From Duganella lactea (GTDB lineage: Bacteria; Pseudomonadota; Gammaproteobacteria; Burkholderiales; Burkholderiaceae_D), in assembly GCF_009857505.1 (NCBI RefSeq), contig NZ_WWCP01000017.1, positions 53,400 through 117,399 on the forward strand: a stretch of 64,000 nucleotides of DNA, given 5' to 3'. The notes beneath the pieces were generated by a model. That model did not search any database. It saw only the letters and a list, made by a program, of their open reading frames with translations, and was not told where the DNA came from. The translations under genes and the position numbers were made by a program. This document shows positions 17,391 through 25,505 of this stretch, piece by piece. Every line of letters begins with the position of its first letter. Within the stretch, counting starts at the first letter, position 1.

Positions 17391-17615
17391 ATGAACAACA
17401 TCAAGCGTATCGCAGCAACCGCCACCGTGCTGGCGGCCACCCTGGGCCTGAGCGCCTGTGCCAATATGTCGGGCCAGGACAAAAATACCGCCATTGGCGC
17501 CGGTGTCGGTGCCGTGGCTGGTTCGGTGCTGACCGGCGGTAGCGCCATCGGCACCGTCGGTGGCGCGGCCGTGGGTGGCGTGATCGGTAACCAAGTGCAG
17601 AAGCCACCACGTTAA
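17391..17615 (+). CDS. OsmB-like glycine-zipper lipoprotein
   Basis: This 74-residue protein has a lipoprotein signal (LGLSAC) and a glycine-zipper pair (GAGVGAVAGSVLTGG and GTVGGAAVGGVIGNQV), the OsmB pattern. OsmB-type proteins are osmotically induced outer-membrane lipoproteins. A GAGGAG ribosome site precedes the ATG. It is followed by a hairpin terminator and an 11-base tandem repeat. Confidence 0.83.
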   Translation: MNNIKRIAATATVLAATLGLSACANMSGQDKNTAIGAGVGAVAGSVLTGGSAIGTVGGAAVGGVIGNQVQKPPR

Positions 17616-17634
17616 TCTACCACCACCCGCTCAC

Positions 17635-17667
17635 ACGTTATTCCCGCGAAAGCGGGAATAACGTTTT
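17635..17667 (+). terminator. Terminator hairpin with a CCCGCGAAAGCGGG core
   Basis: Thirteen-base perfect arms (17,635-17,647 and 17,652-17,664) enclose a GAAA tetraloop, followed by four T. The core resembles a small dispersed repeat common in beta-proteobacterial genomes, so it may be both terminator and repeat. Confidence 0.75.
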
Positions 17668-17679
17668 GGCGTTTTGGCG

Positions 17680-17742
17680 TTTGTGGATGATTTGTGGATG
17701 ATTTGTGGATGATTTGTGGATGATTTGTGGATGATTTGTGGA
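17680..17742. repeat. 11-base tandem repeat, about 5.7 copies
   Basis: The unit TTTGTGGATGA repeats five times without error and ends with a partial sixth copy. It lies just after a terminator and before the stop of the Crp/Fnr-type gene, outside any gene. Copy number is likely to vary between strains. Confidence 0.9.
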
Positions 17743-17763
17743 CGTGTTAACGTCCTCGTCGTC

Positions 17764-18483
17764 TTATTTGTCTTTGAACATTTCGTAGCAGTGGCAGGAC
17801 GCCGACTCCAGTCCCGCCGAATCCAGAATCTCGATATTGCCACGGCTGTAGGTGATCAGCTTCTGCTGCTGCAACGCGCTGGCGGCCTTGGTCACCCCTA
17901 CCCGCCGCACGCCCAGCGAATGCGCCAGAAATTCATGCGTAAGGTGGAATTTCTCCGACTGCAACCTGTCCCGCGTAATCAACAGCGAGCGCGCCAGCCG
18001 CGCCTCCAGCACATGGAAGCGGCTGCACACGGCGATCTGAATCGCCTGCGCCAGCGCGGTATCGGTATAACGGTGCAGCAAGCGCTGCAACGATTCCATC
18101 CGATAAAACTCGGCCACAAAATCGCCCGCCGCCATGCGGTAGGTCCGGCCCGAGCGCTGCACCACCGCGCGCACCTGCGCCAGCTCGTGGCCCAGCACCA
18201 CCGGCGCGCCGAGCATGCCCTCGCGGCCGATCGAGCCCACCTCCAGCGTCATGCGGCCGTCTGCCACGCCGAGCAGCGACACCAGGCAATCGATGGGGAA
18301 ATACACATACCGCACTTGCTGCCCCGGCTCCGACAACACCTCGCCGTTGTCGACCCGCACCGTCTCGCATTTTTCAGCAAGCTGGGCCTGATCGTCATCC
18401 GGCAGACTGGCCAACAGGCGATTGTTCGCCAACCGCGGCAGCGCGCGGTCGTCGTCGGGGGAATGTGAAATATGAGTATGCAT
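17764..18483 (-). CDS. Crp/Fnr-family transcriptional regulator
   Basis: The 239-residue protein has an N-terminal cyclic-nucleotide-type beta barrel (EVLSEPGQQVRYVYFPIDCLVSLL and the GREGMLGAP turn) and a C-terminal winged helix (LTHEFLAHSLGVRRVGVTKAASALQQQKLI). The cNMP-binding residues of Crp and the cluster cysteines of Fnr are not evident, so it belongs to the orphan Crp-like group that senses other signals. Surrounding stress lipoproteins and a shared 14-base motif upstream make it a candidate regulator of this block, which is inference. Confidence 0.88.
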   Translation of the reverse strand: MHTHISHSPDDDRALPRLANNRLLASLPDDDQAQLAEKCETVRVDNGEVLSEPGQQVRYVYFPIDCLVSLLGVADGRMTLEVGSIGREGMLGAPVVLGHELAQVRAVVQRSGRTYRMAAGDFVAEFYRMESLQRLLHRYTDTALAQAIQIAVCSRFHVLEARLARSLLITRDRLQSEKFHLTHEFLAHSLGVRRVGVTKAASALQQQKLITYSRGNIEILDSAGLESASCHCYEMFKDK

Positions 18484-18517
18484 GGAAACAGCTTAGTGGC
18501 AATTATTTGCTCTGTAT

Positions 18518-18531
18518 GTACGGTGACGCAC
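18518..18531. promoter_or_regulatory. Shared 14-base motif in a divergent promoter region (copy B)
   Basis: This is identical to the 14-mer at 15,232. It lies 34 bases upstream of the Crp/Fnr-type gene and about 60 bases upstream of the glycine-zipper gene, so it could serve either gene. Confidence 0.4.
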
Positions 18532-18590
18532 GGAAGCAAAACATGTCCCCTCGGAAAATAGCGGCATTCAAAACAAAAAAGGACTTACCC

Positions 18591-19202
18591 ATGGATACGC
18601 AAAACACCAAACCTGGCACCCATCCCATCATGATCATCGCCGCCGTTGCGGTGGTGCTGTTCTGCGGCGTGGGCGCCGCCGCCATGCTCGGCTGGCTACC
18701 GACCTCCAACGCCAACGTTCCGGACAAGATGGCGGGCATGCCGCCGCCGCAATCGCAGCAGATGGGCTACGCCGACAACGGCGCCCCACGTGCCGCACAG
18801 AACACCGCGCCGGCCGTGTCGCAAGGCCGTGGCCAGGCGCAAGAGCAGGAAAGCCGCAACGCCCCATGCAGCAATTGCGGCGTGGTGGAATCGGTGCGGC
18901 AGATTGAACATCGTCCGGAAGGCAGCGGCGTCGGCGCGGTCGGCGGCGCGGTGCTCGGCGGCCTGCTGGGCAACCAGGTGGGCGGCGGCCATGGCCGTCA
19001 GCTGGCCACGGTGGCGGGCGCCGTCGGCGGCGCGGTGGCCGGCAACCAGATCGAAGGCAGCATGAAAACCACCTACAGCTGGAACATCGTGGTCCGCATG
19101 GACAACGGCACCAAGCGCACGATTCACTCGTCGTCGGCACCGCAATGGCGTAACGGCGACGCGGTGCGCGTCGTCAACGGCCAACTGCGTTCGCTGGACT
19201 AA
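18591..19202 (+). CDS. Membrane-anchored glycine-zipper protein, SlyB-like C-terminus
   Basis: I use the ATG at 18,591 (AAAAAAGGAC upstream), which gives 203 residues. A single N-terminal membrane helix (IMIIAAVAVVLFCGVGAAAML) replaces the lipoprotein signal of its paralogue at 11,149. A Gln/Pro-rich linker and a Cys pair (CSNC) precede a double glycine zipper, and the protein ends in the same VRMDNGTKRTI-type beta domain. It may be the inner-membrane counterpart of the SlyB-like lipoprotein. Confidence 0.8.
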   Translation: MDTQNTKPGTHPIMIIAAVAVVLFCGVGAAAMLGWLPTSNANVPDKMAGMPPPQSQQMGYADNGAPRAAQNTAPAVSQGRGQAQEQESRNAPCSNCGVVESVRQIEHRPEGSGVGAVGGAVLGGLLGNQVGGGHGRQLATVAGAVGGAVAGNQIEGSMKTTYSWNIVVRMDNGTKRTIHSSSAPQWRNGDAVRVVNGQLRSLD

Positions 19203-19280
19203 GGCACAAGGTTCGGCAGCGTACAGAAAGAAACACTGGTACGACTGATAATAGATCCAACACAACCCGAGGAGATCATC

Positions 19281-19427
19281 ATGCTTTATACCATCGCTGT
19301 CGTTCTGCTGATCCTGTGGCTGCTGGGCCTGGTAACTTCCTACACCATCGGCGGTTTCATCCACATCCTGCTGGTGGTCGCCATCATCATGGTGCTGCTG
19401 CGCCTGATTAGCGGTCGCGGCATCTAG
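19281..19427 (+). CDS. Lmo0937-family small membrane protein
   Basis: This 48-residue protein starts at an ATG behind a GAGGAG site. It contains two hydrophobic helices joined by a TSYTIGGFIH turn and ends in a basic SGRGI tail, the pattern of the widespread lmo0937 family of stress-induced small membrane proteins. Its biochemical role is unknown. It follows the glycine-zipper gene by 78 bases. Confidence 0.82.
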   Translation: MLYTIAVVLLILWLLGLVTSYTIGGFIHILLVVAIIMVLLRLISGRGI

Positions 19428-19450
19428 CGCGGAACCCATCGTTCCAGAGG

Positions 19451-19474
19451 AAACGGCGCCGGCGGCGCCGTTTT
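19451..19474 (+). terminator. Rho-independent terminator
   Basis: Ten-base perfect arms (19,451-19,460 and 19,464-19,473) and a TTTT tail lie 24 bases after the small membrane protein gene. Confidence 0.8.
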
Positions 19475-19503
19475 CATTTATGCTGCTGACTCAAGGAGGA
19501 TTC

Positions 19504-20037
19504 ATGATGAAACGTCTGTTCATATCGCTGACCATGCTGGCCGCGGCGCACGCATCGGCGCAAACCGTCAAGCCCGGCTTATGGGAATTGACCAACAAGA
19601 TCAAAACCGGCGACAGCCAGACCGACCAGGCGCTCAGCGCCGCGCTGGCGCAACTGGCCGTACTGCCGCCTGATCAGCGCGCGAAAGTGGCCGGCATGAT
19701 GGCGCAGAACGGCGTGTCGATGCCGCAGGCCGGCGCCGACGGCAGCCTCAAGGTGACCGCCTGCGTCACGCCGGAAATGGCCGCGCGCAAAGAACTGCCG
19801 CTGAATCAACAGGGCCAATGCACGTCGCGGCAGGACCCGGTGGCGGGCGGGCTGAACGTGTCGTTCACCTGCACCAATCCAGCCTCCAGCGGCAACGGCC
19901 AGATTCGCTTCCAGGGCGACAACGCCTACACCGCGACGATGAACGTCACCAACAACAGCGGCACCGGGCCGCGCAACGCCACCGTCGAGTCGACCGGGCG
20001 CTGGCTGGGCGCCACCTGCCCGGCCACGGCGCGCTAG
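19504..20037 (+). CDS. DUF3617 secreted protein
   Basis: The start at 19,504 sits behind a strong AAGGAGGA site, giving 177 residues with a Sec signal (MLAAAHASAQ). The mature protein has the DUF3617 hallmark: an N-terminal KPGLWELTNKI motif, two cysteine pairs, and a central region with ACVTPEMAA. The family is periplasmic with unknown function. It converges on the aminotransferase gene, whose stop abuts this one directly. Confidence 0.85.
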   Translation: MMKRLFISLTMLAAAHASAQTVKPGLWELTNKIKTGDSQTDQALSAALAQLAVLPPDQRAKVAGMMAQNGVSMPQAGADGSLKVTACVTPEMAARKELPLNQQGQCTSRQDPVAGGLNVSFTCTNPASSGNGQIRFQGDNAYTATMNVTNNSGTGPRNATVESTGRWLGATCPATAR

Positions 20038-20874
20038 TTACGCGCCGGCCGCGAAGGCCATGTAGCGGTCGCGCGCCAGCGTGGCGATCGGGCCGACCGG
20101 CAAGGTGCGGCCTTCGTAGCGCACGCAGGGCGTGACCTTGCCGTAATTGCCGGTGTTGAAAATTTCCACGGCGCTGTCCAGCTCTTCCGGCCGCACGCTG
20201 CGCTCCTCCACCGGGACGCCGGCTTGCGCCAGCAAGTCGATCACACGCGCGCGGGTGATGCCGGACAGGAAAGTACCGTTCGGCACCGGCGTCACCACCT
20301 TGCCCTCCGGCGTAACGAAGAACAGATTGGCCGATGCGAACTCGGCCACATGGCCGGCGCTGTCGCACACCACCGCGTTGTCAAAACCCCGGTCGCGCGC
20401 CTCGCGCAGCGCCTTGCTGGTGTTGGCGTACAGCGATGAGGCCTTGGCGTCGGTCGGCGCCATCAACGCGTCCGGACGGCGCAACGTCGACAGGCAGGCC
20501 GAGAAACCGGTGACCGGCGGCATCGGCGCATCGAACAAGGTCAGCGCGAAGGCGCTCTTCTCCGGCACCGGAATCAGCAGGCCGTCAGTGCCGAACACCA
20601 AGGGACGAATGTACAGCTCGGCATCAGCCGGGAACTTGGCCACGCCCTCGCGCACCAGTTGCTCCATCTGCTCCACGCTTAGCGGGCAGCGCAAGCCGAC
20701 CCGCTCGGCCGAGTGGATCACGCGTTGCAGGTGCGGGCGCAGGTCAGGCAGTTGGCCGCGTATCGAACGGGCGCCGTCGAATACGGACGAGCCCAGCCAG
20801 ACGCTGTGGTCCATGGCGCCAAACAGCGGCGCGTTGCCTTCGGCCCAATTGCCGTTGAAATAAGTGAGGTACAT
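20038..20874 (-). CDS. Class IV (branched-chain-type) aminotransferase
   Basis: The 278-residue protein is a fold-type IV PLP enzyme: an N-terminal LGSSVFDGARSIRG motif, the presumed Schiff-base Lys at K144 in DAKASSLYAN, and the conserved E...ANLFFV and G-I-T-R segments. It is shorter than IlvE (about 305), so it may act on D-amino acids, aminodeoxychorismate-type or other substrates. The motif set does not settle this. No branched-chain pathway genes are adjacent. Confidence 0.83.
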   Translation of the reverse strand: MYLTYFNGNWAEGNAPLFGAMDHSVWLGSSVFDGARSIRGQLPDLRPHLQRVIHSAERVGLRCPLSVEQMEQLVREGVAKFPADAELYIRPLVFGTDGLLIPVPEKSAFALTLFDAPMPPVTGFSACLSTLRRPDALMAPTDAKASSLYANTSKALREARDRGFDNAVVCDSAGHVAEFASANLFFVTPEGKVVTPVPNGTFLSGITRARVIDLLAQAGVPVEERSVRPEELDSAVEIFNTGNYGKVTPCVRYEGRTLPVGPIATLARDRYMAFAAGA

Positions 20875-20925
20875 GCGGCGTTCCTGGTCAACAAAACCAG
20901 CAATGTAGCATGTTTGGCGGCGTGC

Positions 20926-21810
20926 CTAAAAGGCGCGGCGGAAGCCGACGTTGATCGCCCGGTAGGTGGCGTTGCCAGAGGTAAAGCCGGCGCCGTTGCG
21001 GTTCTGAATGGTCGAAAACGCCGCGTACACATCGCTGCGGCGGGAAAACGCGTAGCTGGCGCCGATGGCGAACTGGTTGGCGTCGCGGTCGGCGATGCCG
21101 CGGTCGTCCTTGCGGATGAAGGACGCCAGCAACGTGGTGGCGCGGCCCAGCGGCACCACCACGCCGACCAGCGAGTCGCGGCTGTTGGTGTACAGGTCGC
21201 GCTGGCCGACCAGGCCATACGGGTTGGCTTCGCTCCACTGGCTGCTGATGTCGCCCTTGCTGTGACCATAGCCAGCGTAACCGACGAAGCCGCCGAAATC
21301 ATAACTCGCCGCCATCAGCGCGTTGCGCGCGGTGTGGTCGAGCTCGGGCGAGGCGCCGGTGGCGTCGAGCGTGTTTTCCTTGCGCTGGTAGCTGATGCGC
21401 AGCTTGGCCTTGCCGCCCTCGTAGCCCAGGGTGGCACCATAGGCGCGATTGGTCGCGCTGCTGAACTGCGATTCGCCCAGGCTGTACGTCATGGAACCGA
21501 TGATGCCGCTGCGCGAGCGCGACGATTGATAGCGCACCGTGTTGTCGTAGCGCTCGCTGGTATAGCCGGCCAGATTGGCAGCGCCATCCTGCAGCGGCTT
21601 GGCCAGAACGGCCCGCGTTTCGTCGATCAGGTTGTACTGGCGACCGAGCGCCACCACGCCCAGCGGACCATCGATGCCGACATCCGCCGGCCGCTTGAAC
21701 GGATTGGCCTTTTGCTGCGGCGCGTTGGCGTCGAGCATTCCATACACCTCCGTCTGCGCCATCGCGGCCAGCGGCATCAGCATTACCAATGTGAGCGGAG
21801 CGGGTTTCAT
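20926..21810 (-). CDS. Gram-negative porin (PorB/OmpC-type 16-strand family)
   Basis: The ATG at 21,810 gives 294 residues with a Sec signal (MLMPLAAMAQ), then VYGMLDA as in beta-proteobacterial trimeric porins. Repeating amphipathic beta strands follow, and the C-terminal strand ends in a Phe (VGFRRAF), the assembly signal. Typical relatives have about 340-380 residues, so this is short by several strands or loops. That may be natural variation or an internal deletion. Confidence 0.82.
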   Translation of the reverse strand: MKPAPLTLVMLMPLAAMAQTEVYGMLDANAPQQKANPFKRPADVGIDGPLGVVALGRQYNLIDETRAVLAKPLQDGAANLAGYTSERYDNTVRYQSSRSRSGIIGSMTYSLGESQFSSATNRAYGATLGYEGGKAKLRISYQRKENTLDATGASPELDHTARNALMAASYDFGGFVGYAGYGHSKGDISSQWSEANPYGLVGQRDLYTNSRDSLVGVVVPLGRATTLLASFIRKDDRGIADRDANQFAIGASYAFSRRSDVYAAFSTIQNRNGAGFTSGNATYRAINVGFRRAF

Positions 21811-21985
21811 GATGAGCAAGGTACGTTGGGATGGTCAGGCTCAGTGTAGCCCCCTCCCCGGGCCCGTTCTGTGCGCATCATCACGCATCTTTATCATTTC
21901 ATCGCGGAAACCTATGTTCGACACCGTACATACTTGCCGCATGCCGGCGGTTATACTGCGTTTTTTGCATTACAAAGCTCTTTCC

Positions 21986-24022
21986 ATGCTCGATATTCTG
22001 GAACGCATCCACGCAGACAGCAACGACATCGGTCCGATGATCGCGCTGTTCGACACCCTGCGTCCCAAGCGCGCCACCGACGGCGCCCGCGCCACCGCCA
22101 ACGTGCGCACCCTGACCCAGCTATTAAAAGGCAATCTGGCGCACGCCAACGCGCTGCGCGACTACGCCCGCAACCTCATCGCGTCGCGCCGCCATTCCAG
22201 CCTGTACACCGAGCTCGGCGTGCTGTCGAACGACGGCTTCTTCAGCGAACTGCGCACCCGCATCGCCTACCGCATGCTGCCGCCCGCGCTGGGCAACGAC
22301 TACCTGGACGAGGCGCTGGACCAGATCGTCTACAAGCGCACCGATTACCTGTGGATGCGCGCCGTGCCGGCCGAGGACTGGCTGGCCTTGCTGGACGTGG
22401 TGATCCACTCCGAGCAGCGCGCCAGCGTGCCGCGCGGCGGACAGCCGTACCTCGGCAACCTGATGTTGCAGGGGCTGCTGGAAGCGATCCGCACGCTGTC
22501 CTACCGCGTGTGCGCCATCGGCCTGGAGCCGCGCCTGACCAACTTTCACACCGAAATGGAGACCTACGAATCGCCCTTCATGGTGCAGAATTTCGAGGTC
22601 AACGCCTACCTCGACGCCTACCAGCGCAAGCTGGCCGGCCAGGAAGTCGCGCTGGCCGACGCCCGCCACCTGCTGGTGATGCTGGACCAGTGCGACACCG
22701 TCATCAGCAAAATCCGCAAGAAGGCGCTGAGCCAGGGCACCAGCATCGCGCTGACCTACCTGCTGGTGTCGCTGACGCAAAGCATGGACCGCATGCGCAA
22801 GCTGCTGGTGCTGGTCGATGTGGACCAGCCCGGCGAGGCCGACGACCACGCGCGCCGCGCCGAGGGCATCGCGCTGGCGCTGGAGCTGATCGAGGCGCAC
22901 AACAAGAAATACATGGTGGGCGATCTGCTGCGCGACAATATCAACCTGCTGGCGCGCAACGTCACCGAGAACGCCAGCCACACCGGCGAGCACTACGTGG
23001 CCAACACGCGCCGCGAGCTGGGCGCCATGTTCTTCTCAGCCGCCGGCGCCGGTCTGATCATCGGTTTCATGGCGCTGTTCAAGATCCTGCTGTCCTACCT
23101 GCACGCGGCGCCGCTGGTGGAAGCCTTCCTGTTCAGCATGAACTATTCGCTCGGCTTCGTGTTCATCCACCTGCTGCACTTCACGGTGGCCACCAAGCAG
23201 CCGGCGATGACCGCCTCGCGCATCGCCTCCGGGCTGCATTCGCGGGACGGGCGCAACATCGACATCGACAGCATGGCCGAGCTCTGCAACAAGGTGCTGC
23301 GCACGCAGGTCATGGCGGTGCTGGGCAATCTGGCCATTTGCATTCCCACCGCCTGGCTGATCGCCATGGCGTGGCCGCGCCTGACCGGCCACCACCTGGT
23401 GTCGCCGGAGAAGGCCATGCACCTGCTGCACGACATCGACCCGATCCACGCGCCGACACTGATTTACGCGGCCATCGCCGGCGTCTGCCTGTTCGTGGCC
23501 GGGCTGATTTCCGGCTACTACGACAACAAGGCGCTGTACACGCGCTGGGCGCAGCGGATCGCCCAGTTGCGCGGTCTCGGCCGGCTGCTGGGCCAGCAGC
23601 GGGTGCAGCGGCTGGGCGTGTATCTGGAGAATAATCTGGGTGGTCTGATGGGGAATTTCTTCTTCGGCATCCTGCTGGGCACGATGCCGTTCATCGGCTT
23701 CGTACTGGGCATACCGCTCGACATCCGCCACGTGACGTTCTCGTCCGCCAATTTTGCGACAGCAATTGTTGGACTCGATCACAATGTCGGCTGGGAACTG
23801 GTTGTCACCTCGGTGGCGGGTTTTCTGTCCATCGGGATCGTCAACTTGCTGGTCAGCTTTGGCCTGGCGCTGTGGGTGGCGCTGCGGTCGCGCCAGGTGC
23901 GTTTCAAGCAAGGCTGGCAGCTGACGAAGGCGCTGGGGCGCCGGTTCCGGACCGGGCCGATCTCGTTCCTGTTCGGCTCAAAAGAAGCATCCATCGCGCT
24001 CATCGAAAAGGTCGACCCATGA
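21986..24022 (+). CDS. SpecificRecomb-family (Gcr-type) integral membrane protein
   Basis: The start at 21,986 follows a weak site, giving 678 residues. The N-terminal half (to about 340) is helical and soluble and includes MLDILERI and a DNINLLARNVTENASHTGEHY motif. The C-terminal half has six or more membrane helices with conserved NNLGGLMGNFFFGILLGTMP. The family is named after a gonococcal site-specific recombinase report, but the membrane topology argues against a recombinase role. Its stop overlaps the next start as ATGA, so it is probably coupled to the phospholipase D gene. Confidence 0.85.
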   Translation: MLDILERIHADSNDIGPMIALFDTLRPKRATDGARATANVRTLTQLLKGNLAHANALRDYARNLIASRRHSSLYTELGVLSNDGFFSELRTRIAYRMLPPALGNDYLDEALDQIVYKRTDYLWMRAVPAEDWLALLDVVIHSEQRASVPRGGQPYLGNLMLQGLLEAIRTLSYRVCAIGLEPRLTNFHTEMETYESPFMVQNFEVNAYLDAYQRKLAGQEVALADARHLLVMLDQCDTVISKIRKKALSQGTSIALTYLLVSLTQSMDRMRKLLVLVDVDQPGEADDHARRAEGIALALELIEAHNKKYMVGDLLRDNINLLARNVTENASHTGEHYVANTRRELGAMFFSAAGAGLIIGFMALFKILLSYLHAAPLVEAFLFSMNYSLGFVFIHLLHFTVATKQPAMTASRIASGLHSRDGRNIDIDSMAELCNKVLRTQVMAVLGNLAICIPTAWLIAMAWPRLTGHHLVSPEKAMHLLHDIDPIHAPTLIYAAIAGVCLFVAGLISGYYDNKALYTRWAQRIAQLRGLGRLLGQQRVQRLGVYLENNLGGLMGNFFFGILLGTMPFIGFVLGIPLDIRHVTFSSANFATAIVGLDHNVGWELVVTSVAGFLSIGIVNLLVSFGLALWVALRSRQVRFKQGWQLTKALGRRFRTGPISFLFGSKEASIALIEKVDP

Positions 24023-25416
24023 AAATCTTGCCCATGCGTTACTGGCTTGCCGCTGGCACCCTGTGTCTGGCCTCGCTGAGCGCATGTGCATCACTGCCCG
24101 ACGTCACCGGGCTGAGCGGCAAGCTGGAGCCGGCCGCCGCGACGGCGCCGACAGTCAAGGGCAAGGACGGCGCGCTGAGCGACGCGCGCGCCAAGGCGCT
24201 GCTGTCCAAGCGCTGGAACAAGGGCACGCTGGACTTGCAAACGCAAGCGTCGCTGGAGGAAGCGGCGACCGGCGTGCCTCTCATCGCCGGCAACAAATGC
24301 ACGCTGCTGTTCGACGGCCCGCAGACGCTGTCGGAAATGCTCAAGGCGATCCAGGGCGCGCGCAACCACATCAATTTTGAAACCTACATCTTCGACCAGG
24401 ACGCGCTGGGCCTGAAGTTCGCCGACGCGCTGATAGAAAAGCAGCGGCAAGGCGTGACGGTCAACATCATCTACGACAGCGTGGGCACGCTGGGCGTGCC
24501 GGCCGAGTTCTTCCAGCGCATGCGCGACGCCGGCATCCGGCTGATCGAATTCAACCCGGTCAATCCCGCCAAGGTCAACGGCGACGGCTGGAAGCTCAAC
24601 CACCGCGACCACCGCAAGGTGTTGATCGTCGACGGCAAGACCGCCTTCACCGGCGGCGTCAACATCAGCGTCACATATGCCAAGAGTTCGCTGTTCCGCT
24701 CGGCCTCGCGGCCGACCAGCGAAGCCGACGTCGGCTGGCGCGACACCCACATCAAAATCGAAGGGCCGGCGGTGCAGGCCTTCCAGTGGCTGTTCATCCG
24801 CCAATGGACCAAGGCCGACCAGAGCGACCTGCGGGAAGCGGACTACTTCCCCAAGCCGGTGATCGCCGGCGACAAGGTGGTGCGCGTGCTGGGCAGCGAG
24901 CCGGACGGCCACTTTGAAATCTACAAGGCCTACGCGCTGGCGCTTCAGGAGGCCAAGAAATCGATCCACCTGACGGTCGCCTACTTCGTGCCGGACCGGC
25001 AGACGGTGGACGCGCTGAAAGCGGCCGCCCGGCGCGGCGTCGACGTCAAGCTGGTGGTGCCCGGCGTATCGGACGTCGGCATGGTGGCCTACGCCGGCCA
25101 CAGCTTCTACGACGAACTGCTGGCGGCCGGCGTCCACATCTACCAGCTGAAGCTGGCGGTACTGCACGCCAAGACCGCCGTCATCGACGGCAAATGGTCG
25201 ACGGTCGGCTCGACCAACATCGACATGCGCAGCTTCCTGCACAACAGCGAGGTCAACGTCATCGTCATGGGCGAAGCGTTCGGCACCGAAATGGAAAAAG
25301 CCTTCCAGGAAGACCTGCGCGACTCCACCCAGGTAACGCTGGAAAGCTGGCGCAAGCGCCCGCTGAGCAACCGCATGAAAGAATGGTCAGCCCGCTTCAT
25401 GAACTACTGGCTGTGA
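24019..25416 (+). CDS. Phospholipase D-like/cardiolipin-synthase-type lipoprotein
   Basis: The ATG at 24,019 overlaps the previous stop (ATGA) and starts a lipoprotein-like signal with a lipobox at C23. The 465-residue protein has both HKD motifs: H198-R-K200-x4-D205, and a second HAKTAVID near residue 380, each followed by the TGGVN or GSTNID tail. This is the ClsB/ClsC layout, which makes cardiolipin from phosphatidylglycerol or phosphatidylethanolamine. Lipobox anchoring would place the active site outside the cytoplasm, unlike E. coli ClsA. The lipid genes downstream fit this role. Confidence 0.88.
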   Translation: MKILPMRYWLAAGTLCLASLSACASLPDVTGLSGKLEPAAATAPTVKGKDGALSDARAKALLSKRWNKGTLDLQTQASLEEAATGVPLIAGNKCTLLFDGPQTLSEMLKAIQGARNHINFETYIFDQDALGLKFADALIEKQRQGVTVNIIYDSVGTLGVPAEFFQRMRDAGIRLIEFNPVNPAKVNGDGWKLNHRDHRKVLIVDGKTAFTGGVNISVTYAKSSLFRSASRPTSEADVGWRDTHIKIEGPAVQAFQWLFIRQWTKADQSDLREADYFPKPVIAGDKVVRVLGSEPDGHFEIYKAYALALQEAKKSIHLTVAYFVPDRQTVDALKAAARRGVDVKLVVPGVSDVGMVAYAGHSFYDELLAAGVHIYQLKLAVLHAKTAVIDGKWSTVGSTNIDMRSFLHNSEVNVIVMGEAFGTEMEKAFQEDLRDSTQVTLESWRKRPLSNRMKEWSARFMNYWL

Positions 25417-25418
25417 AA

Positions 25419-25505
25419 AAAACGGTGTCAGGTCTGACATTCGCACACGGGCTCAACTGCTCCGCAGTTGAGCCCGTGTGCGAATGTCAGACCTGACACC
25501 GTTTT
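25419..25505. repeat. Long perfect palindrome, copy 2 of the dispersed repeat
   Basis: The 42-base arms (25,419-25,460 and 25,464-25,505) are perfectly complementary around a TCC loop. Flanking A and T runs make it a plausible two-way terminator between convergent genes. Compared with copy 1, the change at the tenth pair from the nested palindrome (ACAATCG to ACATTCG) is compensated in the other arm. Its right edge supplies the first two bases of the sequence complementary to the downstream gene's stop codon. Confidence 0.9.

Noticed and set aside
17641..17742. A CRISPR array in the tandem-repeat stretch
   Set aside because: The unit is 11 bases with no spacers, so it is a simple tandem repeat.
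21871..23634. A 587-residue plus-strand frame inside the SpecificRecomb gene
   Set aside because: Arg/Ala/Gly-rich out-of-frame shadow. The gene frame has membrane helices and family motifs.
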